Assembly: GCA_013368325.1 (NCBI GenBank)
Contig: JAACJK010000219.1
Coordinates: 124,001 to 188,000 of the forward strand
Origin: Ephemerocybe angulata
Taxonomy: Eukaryota > Basidiomycota > Agaricomycetes > Agaricales > Psathyrellaceae
DNA: 64,000 nucleotides
Direction: 5' to 3'
The translations under genes were made by a program, and so were the position numbers. Of the stretch, positions 20,839 to 29,569 are shown one piece after another. The notes beneath the pieces were generated by a model. That model saw only the letters and a list, made by a program, of their open reading frames with translations. It had not been told where the DNA came from and searched no databases. Within the stretch, counting starts at the first letter, position 1; each line of letters starts with the position of its first letter.

Positions 20839-22299
20839 ATGCTTACTTCCGCCTCCGTTCAGTCTGCTAGTACTCTCGGCACCTTCGCCAATTTTCGCTG
20901 GAAGCTTGGTAGTGGCGAGACTGCCGAGATCTACAAGCTTCTATATGGTGGGCTCGACTTAGCGAAACATCGCAAGCTCATGAACGAGCTGCACATTCCG
21001 GACTTGGAAGTTGTGGTATGTATTCTCGATATGCTACACGTCTTTCAACTCTCCCTGATAACCCATCCTAGGTCTCTTTCTTGGAAAAGAACCCCGACGC
21101 GCTCACCTTCCCTCATCTCGGTGCCAAAATCACCAGATTGAAGAGTCTTATGAACGCTGTGTCGCGCCGTAAAGTTCCAGAGGGCGAAGCGCCTCTCCTC
21201 GACGAAGGTCTCCGTCAACGGTTGGTCGATCTCGTGTCGCGTTCTCGCGACATGATGAACGCAGAGGTTCGTTCCTTGTTTCGATATCTTTCGTTGCTTC
21301 GATAAGCTCATTTTTTTTTTTTTTTACACTTCTTGTAGAAGAGCAAGACCATGGAAGTCGACGCCGATCAAGCTGGCGGCGACTCCTCTGCGAATCGTGG
21401 TACCAAGCGTTCAGTAAGTATCTCGATCCTTCAATACGTTCGGGATTTGCGACTGACTCCTCCGTTACCAGTCTGGAGTCGACGACAGTGCGCCGGCCAA
21501 GAGCCGCTCTCGTTTGACTGGTGGGTCCGGGTCTACTGCTGCTAGTACGTCTCTCTTTCCTTGTTCGTTTCGCTCTTCGATCCTAACTCAATTTCGCTTC
21601 GATCTCTTTCTCTTAGGTTGGCGCACTCCGAGATCGGGACCTCCTACCTACGACGTTATGGCCCGCGCTCGCGAATACGTCTACGAAGAAGGAAACCACG
21701 AGAGTCCCGAGGCTAAGCTGCTTGGTCAACTCATCGGCTTTCGCACTCAAGTCTTTTCGATTGAAGCCCAGATGGACACCCTCCAGGACATCTGGAGGGG
21801 CCATTGTATCGAACACGAGGCGAAGATTCAGATGTTGAAACGCCTCTTGGACGCCCACGACGCTGCCCCGCCCCCTCCTGTCGCTGCTCCACCTACTCCG
21901 GTCGTCAAGAAGACTCGCGAAGCCGCTCCCAAGTCCGATCCTCCTACAGCCACTGCGAAGGGCTCAGCGCACTCCTCCACTGCGACTTCGAAGACCTCGA
22001 CGGACTCTGCTTCCAAGGCTGTTCGTGAGACTCGTTCTCGTACCGCCGCGAGTTCCAAGACCAAGGAGGAGCCGCCTCGCACCTCGGGCTCGCGTGACAA
22101 GGGCAAGCAGCGTGCTGTCCCCAAGGAGCCTGCTCCCAAGGAGCCTGTTTCCGAGCCCGTTCGCGAGACTCGTCAGTTGTGGTCCGACGAGCCCATGGAC
22201 GTTCAGGGTGATGCTCGTATGGTCGTTTCCGAGGCCGAGGATGTCGATTTTTCGGGTAGCGAGTTCTCTGAGAGCCCCGCCGGGTACAGGACTGATTAG
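20839..22299 (+). CDS. Five-exon antisense accessory gene carried by LTR-2
   Basis: Exons 20839-21015, 21072-21266, 21339-21413, 21472-21544 and 21617-22299 give 400 codons plus stop, with GT-AG introns of 56-73 nt. It is on the strand opposite gag-pol and ends tail-to-tail with pol, 47 nt away (pol stop at 22347). I recognise no family. Visible parts: a helical N-terminal region (FRWKLGSGETAEIYKLLYGG, then a second helical block around FPHLGAKITRLKSLM); a predicted coiled coil (about residues 190-250, AKLLGQLIGFRTQVFSIEAQ onward); and a long Ser/Lys/Pro-rich tail with basic patches, ending acidic (SEAEDVDFSGSEFSES). No signal peptide is needed if translation starts at 20839. It looks nuclear or nucleic-acid associated, but that is inference. 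It sits where other retroelements keep env-like genes. Confidence 0.75.
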
Positions 22300-22346
22300 A
22301 TCGATTATTCGAAGTTATCTCGAGTTTGTAGTGGTGAGAGGGGGTT

Positions 22347-25300
22347 TTATTCGTTGTCATATTCGATGTCCTCGTCGAGTTCTTCTTCGTCTTCGCTTTG
22401 CTCGTTGTTTAGTCGTAGCTTAGGCATGTTCTCGAAGTTAAAATCAACGTTTCTTTGTTCCCCCGTATCTTCCGAGTTCGCGAGCTTCTCAAGTGTATTC
22501 TCATCGATATCAAGTCCATTCCCTGGTAAGTCTGGGAGTGTAATGGACTTTCTCGCATGGTACGGAATCACTCGGTAAGCTGCAATCTTACTTTGATATA
22601 CAGCACCGTTGAGTTCTGCGAGGATATATGCTCCTCCTCGATTTCTAGCTACTACTACTAATGGTCCAAGGTATCGTGGTCGCATTTTCTTGTTCAGACT
22701 CGATTCAACGGCCGTATTCCTCATAAGTACAAGGTCGCCCCGTTTAAAGTTCCACTTTTTGATTGTGGCTGCGTTCGCTTGTTCGTATTCGCTAACTCGA
22801 TTTCTCTTTTCTGCATCTACACGAAGCATGGCTTGCTCTACGTGTGATTGGTGCTTGGCTAATGCGCGAGCTCGCGAAGCGATAAGTTCCTCGGTCGAGA
22901 TCAATCCGGTAGGTGGTTCGACTAGCCAGGTGGCTTCATGTATATCGAGTGGTGTTACGGGCTCTGCGCCGGTAAGTAAAAAGAAAGGGGAACACCCAAG
23001 TCTCTTGCGTATTGTAATTCGATCCGCCCACATGACGTGATCGAAAAACCAGTACCATTTACTGGTATCCCCCCCGGTCACCTTATAAAGGCTTTGCCGC
23101 ACGTCCCAGTGCGGTCTTTCGATACGGCCATTGGCCTTTGAATTGTATCCAGAGATAGAGATACCCTTAATGCCATATTTATTTTCGATCCATTTTACTG
23201 CCGCGATTATAGGTGCACCATTATCGGTGACTATCTTACGCAGACAACCCCAACGACAAATGATATCTGAAAATAGCCACGCACCAATAGCGGCGGCGCT
23301 TTCCTGCCGAAGGGGCCTCCCCTCCATCCACGAAGTTAGTGCGCACCTACCATGCACAATATACCCACAGCCATTGCTTTTGGGTGTCATGTGTAATGTG
23401 TCGATGTGCACCACTTGAAAGATGGACGGCGTCTCGGTTACCACTGGCGGGATTTTAACGAGGAGTTTCTGACGGTGTTGACATATGTCGCAAGTCCGCA
23501 CGAACCACTCCACGTCGTTTGGTAAGTCCGGCCACCAGAACCTTTTCGATATGAAAGCTTGCGTCGCATATGTTCCTCGATGCCCGTTGGCATCGTGCGA
23601 GTTGCGCAAAATGCGCATTCGATCAGTAGTTGGTACGTACAAGCGGTGGTGTCCCGCCCCATCTTCGCGTCGAAATAGGCGCCCTTCCGTCGAGGTAAAG
23701 AATTTCTTCGCGAATCGCTCAAACGCCGGTTTATCGTCGATATTCAGAGCTGGAGGGTAGACGGTTGGGTTCTGGAGCCAAGTACCTACGTGCTGTGTCC
23801 ATTTATCCAGCCGTTTGGCCTGACTCGACCGCGTCTCTAGCGGATATGGTTCTTTAACTGTCGCAGAAGGGTCGATATTCAGGGATTCGCTCAGTGTGAA
23901 GACCGTGAGCTGTATGGGGTCTTGGGTATTTTGAGGTGACCACATCTCGATATATCGTCGATGTTCACCCTTCGATACTGCCGCCAGAGTGTTGACTGCA
24001 TCAGTGAACCCAGCCCAGTCATCATCTCGCAGCGCGAAGTCTGTTTCGGGCCCCACAATCTCTTGTAAGTACCCACCACGAGTGTCAATTTCGCGCTTAA
24101 AGCTTTCGAAGTCTAAGGGATCTGGGTCCTCGCTATATTTCTTCGTATACGTGATCGGTGTCTCAGGGTCGGTGTCTTCACACTCCTCGAATTCGCGTCG
24201 GAGTGGGTCTCCTGGCTGGGCCGTTCGTCTCGAGAGACTGTCTGCTAAGGTAAACGTTTTACCTGATACGTGAATCAATTGGAAAGAGAACTTTCGAATT
24301 TGTTCTATCCATCGATTTATAGTCGCGTTGGGCGCTGCGCCCGGATTTTTCAGCATACCTTGGATGTACTTAGCATCTGTTTCGATTATCAGGGGTCTGG
24401 CCATGATGAGGCTGTACTCATTTTCCTTGAGTGCCCTCATCAACCCATAGAGTTCGCGTTTTGGTTGGGAGTAGTTCGATTCTGTTTCGTTAAGTAGTGT
24501 CGAGCCAAAGCGAATAAAATTCCATTTCGATTCCCCCTCTGCAGCTTCTTGGCTGAGGTACCATCCTACTGCGATATAGGATGTATCTACGGAGAGCTTA
24601 AGAGGTCTCCCGCTGGTCACATCCAGCGGCTTCAATAAAGGTGCGAGCTCGACTGCCCGTTTAAGGTCAGCCATAGCCTCATCTTGCTCGATTCCCCACT
24701 CGAAGGTTGTATTTTTCCTGGTGAGCTTCTGTATAGGCTCGGCTCTAGTCGCGTAGTCTCGTATAAATATACGGAATGTCCCCACGGTGCCCAGGAAAGT
24801 GCGCACATCAGAAATGTCCTTACAAGGACCCCACCTCGAAATGACACCGACTCGATCTGGTGTTGGCTTGCGCCCTTCGTAGGACACTTGGTGTCCTACA
24901 ACCGTGAATTCTGACTTGCAAAGATTCGTTTTCTTGCCCGAAAATGTACCTCCACAGTATTTCATTCTCTCGGTAATTCGATGTACATCCTGCATATGTT
25001 CCCATACAAAACGTCGTATCCCTGAGTTCTCTGGGATCGTCTCGTAGGTTCCATCCTGCTGAATGTATCTACTTTTTGGTCCTTTAATATGGACATCATC
25101 GATAAATGGTTCGGTATAGGTGGGGATCTCAGGTTGGAGGATCGTGGTGACGTCGTCGTGGAAGATGGGGACCGAGTTGGTCCACCCCATAGGTAGTGTA
25201 ACTAATCTCATCGCCCCGAAGGGGGTTTGAAAGGTAGTTAAATCTCTCGAGGCCTCATCTAATAGACGCTCATCATATCCGACATATAAATCCATTGTGG

Positions 25301-26243
25301 TCCCGCAGGATAGTCCTGCAAATCTCGATGCGAGTTCTTCGACGTTCGGGGGCAGTCCAGAGTGCGCGATAGTGACCGTGTTCAATGGTTCCAGGCTATG
25401 TACAATTCTAAGACTTTTTCCATCCTTTTTAAGCACACAAAACCAGCGGCTTCGATATGACGAGTTCGACGGCTCCCACACTCCCGCCTGTATTTTACTG
25501 CGCATCATGTCGCATAGGGAGTCGAATAGGTAGGGAGCTATTGGGCCTTGTCGTTCGACCCAAGGCTGGTGTGGCACAGTCGCGATTTTTACAGGTTCGA
25601 AAAAATCGGATCTGAACCGACCTCGCTCGCTTTCGTCCCAGGCGAAGGCTTCGTTTTGGATGCTCATGAAGTGATGCATGAGCTTGCGCTCTTCCGGTAG
25701 CCAAAAATCCGGGTGCGCTCCGTCGAACCAATCCTTCCTTTCTTGAGTATATCGCCCCGTGGGGGTATAGTCTGGTGGACGAGTCGGTAAGGCTTCGAGT
25801 TTTTCGAGAGGGTCTCCCTTGATATCCCGCACAATCCGGAATTCCTCTGGACCAAGCGTATATATGGGTCTGACCTTTTTGTCAACGGGCTTGTATTTCT
25901 TCCCCGAGCTAACTCCCTTAACTTTCGTCTTTTTGGGAGCTCCCGAGGGTTTCTCGCTATCTCGATTTTCCTGAGCTCGGGTGTCGTCACCCTGTAGTGT
26001 TTGTACATAGTGTGCGTACGTTTCTCGATCTCGTCTATCCACATTCTCACTTTCGAGGGCTTGTGTCAAATATAGGTGCTGTATTTCCGATTGTGTAAAT
26101 TCTTCACCGTCCGAAGGTGCGGCTACTGCGACGATTCTTGGTAGGCCCGTATCCGAGAACTCGATAATACAAGCTACATCTCCCTGAGCGTTACTCAGCT
26201 CATCGATGTTCGAAAATTCATTTGGACGCGCTCTCGATATTGT
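22347..26243 (-). CDS. pol: LTR-2 RT-RNase H-integrase
   Basis: About 1,298 open codons, in the -1 frame relative to protease, overlapping it by about 50 nt. RT: a YRSRWFCVLKKDG block, motif A TTMDLYVGYDE with Asp present, LPMGWTNSV, and the catalytic FIDDVHIKG. RNase H: LKLSVDTSYIAVGWYLSQ, then KRELYGLMRAL, IIETDAKYI and TLADSLSRR. Integrase: HDANGHRGTYATQAFI with CDICQHRQ (HHCC), then D-D-E in VVHIDTLHM, IVTDNGAPII and NGRIERPHWD. No chromodomain was seen; the C-terminus is acidic. No AUG precedes the first coding block, which fits translation only as a frameshift fusion. No internal stops were found, so this may be an active copy. Confidence 0.88.
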   Translation of the reverse strand, partial: TISRARPNEFSNIDELSNAQGDVACIIEFSDTGLPRIVAVAAPSDGEEFTQSEIQHLYLTQALESENVDRRDRETYAHYVQTLQGDDTRAQENRDSEKPSGAPKKTKVKGVSSGKKYKPVDKKVRPIYTLGPEEFRIVRDIKGDPLEKLEALPTRPPDYTPTGRYTQERKDWFDGAHPDFWLPEERKLMHHFMSIQNEAFAWDESERGRFRSDFFEPVKIATVPHQPWVERQGPIAPYLFDSLCDMMRSKIQAGVWEPSNSSYRSRWFCVLKKDGKSLRIVHSLEPLNTVTIAHSGLPPNVEELASRFAGLSCGTTMDLYVGYDERLLDEASRDLTTFQTPFGAMRLVTLPMGWTNSVPIFHDDVTTILQPEIPTYTEPFIDDVHIKGPKSRYIQQDGTYETIPENSGIRRFVWEHMQDVHRITERMKYCGGTFSGKKTNLCKSEFTVVGHQVSYEGRKPTPDRVGVISRWGPCKDISDVRTFLGTVGTFRIFIRDYATRAEPIQKLTRKNTTFEWGIEQDEAMADLKRAVELAPLLKPLDVTSGRPLKLSVDTSYIAVGWYLSQEAAEGESKWNFIRFGSTLLNETESNYSQPKRELYGLMRALKENEYSLIMARPLIIETDAKYIQGMLKNPGAAPNATINRWIEQIRKFSFQLIHVSGKTFTLADSLSRRTAQPGDPLRREFEECEDTDPETPITYTKKYSEDPDPLDFESFKREIDTRGGYLQEIVGPETDFALRDDDWAGFTDAVNTLAAVSKGEHRRYIEMWSPQNTQDPIQLTVFTLSESLNIDPSATVKEPYPLETRSSQAKRLDKWTQHVGTWLQNPTVYPPALNIDDKPAFERFAKKFFTSTEGRLFRREDGAGHHRLYVPTTDRMRILRNSHDANGHRGTYATQAFISKRFWWPDLPNDVEWFVRTCDICQHRQKLLVKIPPVVTETPSIFQVVHIDTLHMTPKSNGCGYIVHGRCALTSWMEGRPLRQESAAAIGAWLFSDIICRWGCLRKIVTDNGAPIIAAVKWIENKYGIKGISISGYNSKANGRIERPHWDVRQSLYKVTGGDTSKWYWFFDHVMWADRITIRKRLGCSPFFLLTGAEPVTPLDIHEATWLVEPPTGLISTEELIASRARALAKHQSHVEQAMLRVDAEKRNRVSEYEQANAATIKKWNFKRGDLVLMRNTAVESSLNKKMRPRYLGPLVVVARNRGGAYILAELNGAVYQSKIAAYRVIPYHARKSITLPDLPGNGLDIDENTLEKLANSEDTGEQRNVDFNFENMPKLRLNNEQSEDEEELDEDIEYDNE

Positions 26244-27361
26244 TCAGGGATTGTACCTCGAGGGTACGTAGGGATGGTGACTTGGTGGTCGTTGTTAGGG
26301 TCAGTGAGAGTCAAGGTATGAGTCCCGTCTGCCCTGCTCGCGGATAAAGCACTCATTGCTGAAAGGAACGGACGTCCCAGCAACAAACTATAGGCCGTAT
26401 CCTTCGCCACATGCAATTGTACAAACGCCACGACCTCGTTTCCACAGTGGATAGGTACGTTACGTGCTAAACCTAGTGTAGTGGCCGTGGTTTTGTTCGA
26501 CGATTGTAACCCAATCCTCAGTGCTGGGTCCCAGGATATTCCTAGAGCCACAGCGGCTTTCTCGCTGATGGAGCACACTTGTGACCCTTCATCTAAGATC
26601 GCCTCCTCCTCCCTACAACGGTTCACCACAGGGAAAAAGGTGCGTATCTTTTCTGAAGAGGCAGCTGCTACCATCCCTTTGACGAGAGCGCCTGAGTTTT
26701 CAATTAAGAAACATTCGATAGGGTCAGGACACACGAGCGCTCCTTCAGGTACGCTATCCGAGCCACTCGATCTGTAGTACTGGGGGATTGCTAAGTCCTG
26801 TAGAAAGACCTCAACTGGTTCCTCCTCCACTGGTACGGCTTCGAGAGTATGGTTCATCATTGCTAGCAATTCGATTTCGCTCGGTGGGCCCGTCAATCCT
26901 AAGTCCGCACTCACTTCTTCCAGGTACGTCAAGACGACTTCTGATAGTGGTACAGTCCCGTCTGCTTGCCGACTCAATTTGTTTTTGCGAATTAAATCAG
27001 TAGCCAGAGCACGCGCACGGGGCGATAGTTTCAGGAGGTCGATGAACTTAATGGGATGCGCTCGATTCAAGATTTCGGAAAGGACATTGAGTGCGTCCTC
27101 CCGGTCTTCTGGTGAAGTCCGGGGTTTCACAGTTCTCGCAGCCCCAATCGTCTCGATAGGTTCTTTGAAAGTAACTTTCTTTTCAGGTATGATCGGTTGC
27201 ACCCGTTGGGGTGGTACGAGGACGTAAGGTATAGGTCTCGTATATTCGAGGGGCTTTTGCGTAGTATCGATTTCGTCGTCCTTCCTCTCTGTATCTCTAG
27301 GTTTGTCTTTTCTCTCTCGTTTTTCAGGATCTGGCGGCCCTCGCTTACGAGGGCTTACCGA
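26195..27361 (-). CDS. LTR-2 protease region
   Basis: This frame is entered by -1 slippage at the gag end (27361) and stops at 26195. The retropepsin-like active site is AILDEGSQVCSIS, a DEGS variant of D-S/T-G common in large agaricomycete Ty3 elements, followed by the LLLGRPFLSA flap-end block. A Lys/Arg/Asp-rich stretch (PDPEKRERKDKPRDTERK) precedes it. It would process Gag and Pol in the particle. There is no AUG at the start, which supports a fusion with Gag. Confidence 0.82.
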   Translation of the reverse strand, partial: SVSPRKRGPPDPEKRERKDKPRDTERKDDEIDTTQKPLEYTRPIPYVLVPPQRVQPIIPEKKVTFKEPIETIGAARTVKPRTSPEDREDALNVLSEILNRAHPIKFIDLLKLSPRARALATDLIRKNKLSRQADGTVPLSEVVLTYLEEVSADLGLTGPPSEIELLAMMNHTLEAVPVEEEPVEVFLQDLAIPQYYRSSGSDSVPEGALVCPDPIECFLIENSGALVKGMVAAASSEKIRTFFPVVNRCREEEAILDEGSQVCSISEKAAVALGISWDPALRIGLQSSNKTTATTLGLARNVPIHCGNEVVAFVQLHVAKDTAYSLLLGRPFLSAMSALSASRADGTHTLTLTDPNNDHQVTIPTYPRGTIPEQYRERVQMNFRTSMS

Positions 27362-29403
27362 AAACCCTCGTTCCCCGCGGCGCTGCTTCGGGTCTGGATC
27401 TGGTACTGTTCGAGCAAGTCCAGACGCTTCGTGAGCAGTTGGAACATGTCTCGTACCTCAGAGGCAGGTACCGAAGTGCTGGGTCCTTGCGGAGGTGCGT
27501 AAGGGGCAGGGTTGAATACGGGAGATGGCTGGGAAACAGGCTGAGGTGCGCGAATCGATGTGATGATATGATTTGCCATATTGTTCATAGCTCCCTGAGT
27601 CTCGTTGCGCAACCTATCCAACGATTGCTGAAGTACCGAGTGCGAGACTACGTCTGGCTCCGACTGCAGGAACATCATTGCGCTTTCATCACCCATGCTC
27701 CAGTCTCCCGCAGTCAGATAATTCACCATAGCTGGTGGATTGTACGTCCCAGCTATGATCGCGTCTGCTCTTTGTTTCATGCTAAGTCCATCAGGACTGT
27801 CCTTCGATAGTTGTCGATTGTTCACAAAGATATTGTAGCCTCGTTGTACTACTCGCCCTCCCGCCTTGTCGGCCTCAAGAGTCGGACATGCCATGAGCAT
27901 ATGTCCCTCAATATTGCAATAATAACAAATTCGAGGTGGCGTGTTGAACGGGTTATTCGATGGTCGAGTGTACAACCCTTGCCTCGGTTGCTGGGTCGGA
28001 TGACTCGAGTTATTTCGATAAGGCATGGCCTGTTGCTGGAATAGCGTAGCGTCGCTCGCCGAACTCATGCTCTGCATGTGGGTATCGTACTTGCTCGCGA
28101 TATCCTTCATTTGGACCCCCATGACGTCGAGACGACCGAGAACAGCCTGGAAATTACTATCCATTTCCTCCTGTTTGATTTTAATGGTCTCCAATGCTTT
28201 CGATTCTCTCATTCCGCCGCTCCTAGGTTCGATTTTAATTCTATCGTATTCCGAAGTGGAGGGATCTAAGTTCAAGTCGCCGAAAGGTCCTGACGTGCCA
28301 CCTGCTACTAACTCCTTCGATTTTTCCACTACGGCGGCCCACTCGTAGGGGTCCTCGTCAGTAGCATTGGTTCGCGGAGTCAATTTCTCCTGGAGTCGTT
28401 CTCGAAACATCGGGCTGAGACATCTCAAGTACATTCTCACAAGTTCTCTATTCGATATGACTGACTCTATTGCTTTAGCTTCCGCCATAAAGCCTAGTGA
28501 GAAGTCAAAGAATTCTGCACGATCTTGTCGACTTATGGGGTCCCTAGACCACTTCGATACCAGGGCATCCAAACGACTCATAGCACCAGCTTCTTCCTGT
28601 GCTCGCCTAGGCAACACCTTCATTACTTCCTTCCGCCACTCTGCGAACGTCCGCTGGGTCGCGCCATTCATAGATAACAAAGCCCAGCGTTTCTTAATTG
28701 ACTCTGGTAAGTAAGATAAAGCCCAACCAATAACTTCTGCCGGCTTATCGTCAATACCAGCCTCTTTCGCCGCCATCGCCACTTGATCAAAGAATCGCAC
28801 CGCCGATCCAGGCTCTTCCGGGTCGTACGTCGGGTGATTCTTGCCGTAAGGCGCGGGCATTCGAGCTTTGTTCGACATCTCGGGTACGTGCTTTTCGCTT
28901 TTCTTTCGATCTGTGTTATGGATACGAGGCGGGGGTGTGCGTGGTGGAGTAACGAAGGCTCCGGGAAAGTAACTGCTAGAATTGCCTGAGGCGCGCGAGT
29001 CGTCGGAATCGGGGTACTCAGTTTCCTCTGCGTCAGATAAATCGCTTCTTGGTGCTCGATTCGTATCCCTGTCCGAGGCGTTCGAACTTTCGAAGCCCGT
29101 GAGTAAGTCGTCAACGGCTTCCTCGTCGTGTAGGGACTCCGGTGGACTAGTGTACACGAGTTCGTCCTGAGTCTCGGTTTCGATTACAGGTGCAACCGGC
29201 GCAAAGGTCAGTACACCTTGAAATGTGGGGCTTGGTGTTTTATCAGGGGATCTTTTCGCGATGGCAGCTGCAGCGCGTGCGGCTTTTTCTTCCCTCTGGA
29301 TTTTTCGAAGTGCTCGAAGAGGTGACTTCGAAAAATCGAAATCGTCGGGTAGACTGTCTCCTCGGTTACGACGGGACCGTCGAGATCCTGATGCTTCGCT
29401 CAC
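27355..29403 (-). CDS. gag: LTR-2 Gag
   Basis: About 682 codons from a GTG-like first position to TAA at 27355. The frame opens only a few codons further upstream. The N-terminal 180 residues are charged and Ser/Pro-rich (SRRSRRNRGDSLPDDFDFSK onward), followed by a capsid-like helical region and one CCHC knuckle (CYYCNIEGHMLMAC). No ATG occurs between the primer site and codon about 170-180, although the earlier codons look coding. Translation may start at a non-AUG codon, or the RNA may be spliced from a leader inside the LTR. The stop lies two codons past a G GGT TTT heptamer (27361-27367). Confidence 0.82.
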   Translation of the reverse strand: MSEASGSRRSRRNRGDSLPDDFDFSKSPLRALRKIQREEKAARAAAAIAKRSPDKTPSPTFQGVLTFAPVAPVIETETQDELVYTSPPESLHDEEAVDDLLTGFESSNASDRDTNRAPRSDLSDAEETEYPDSDDSRASGNSSSYFPGAFVTPPRTPPPRIHNTDRKKSEKHVPEMSNKARMPAPYGKNHPTYDPEEPGSAVRFFDQVAMAAKEAGIDDKPAEVIGWALSYLPESIKKRWALLSMNGATQRTFAEWRKEVMKVLPRRAQEEAGAMSRLDALVSKWSRDPISRQDRAEFFDFSLGFMAEAKAIESVISNRELVRMYLRCLSPMFRERLQEKLTPRTNATDEDPYEWAAVVEKSKELVAGGTSGPFGDLNLDPSTSEYDRIKIEPRSGGMRESKALETIKIKQEEMDSNFQAVLGRLDVMGVQMKDIASKYDTHMQSMSSASDATLFQQQAMPYRNNSSHPTQQPRQGLYTRPSNNPFNTPPRICYYCNIEGHMLMACPTLEADKAGGRVVQRGYNIFVNNRQLSKDSPDGLSMKQRADAIIAGTYNPPAMVNYLTAGDWSMGDESAMMFLQSEPDVVSHSVLQQSLDRLRNETQGAMNNMANHIITSIRAPQPVSQPSPVFNPAPYAPPQGPSTSVPASEVRDMFQLLTKRLDLLEQYQIQTRSSAAGNEGFR
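27361..27367 (-). promoter_or_regulatory. -1 frameshift heptamer GGGTTTT (LTR-2 gag/pro)
   Basis: On the - strand the gag frame reads GAG GGT TTT CGG TAA, fitting X XXY YYZ. Slippage leads into TCG GTA AGC, the open protease frame. It is the same heptamer as in LTR-1. Confidence 0.65.
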
Positions 29404-29548
29404 GGTTTCGGATTCGGGTTGGTATTAGCCTCGAAGATACGCTGGTCGATGTAGTAGATACAAATCCGTAGTAAAATGGGACAACTTGTCGATTTGAGTT
29501 CGGTCCTCGCGGTTTTGCGAGTTGTAGGGAATTATTCAATATGAAAAT

Positions 29549-29567
29549 CCCCTCGCGGTGGGCTCCA
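29549..29567 (-). other. LTR-2 tRNA-type primer-binding site
   Basis: Two nt after the 5' LTR the - strand reads TGGAGCCCACCGCGAG. A tRNA ending ...GGTGGGCTCCA would pair with it; which tRNA cannot be fixed from this window, though a tRNA-Lys-like 3' end (GGGCTCCA) is possible. Confidence 0.7.
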
Positions 29568-29569
29568 GA

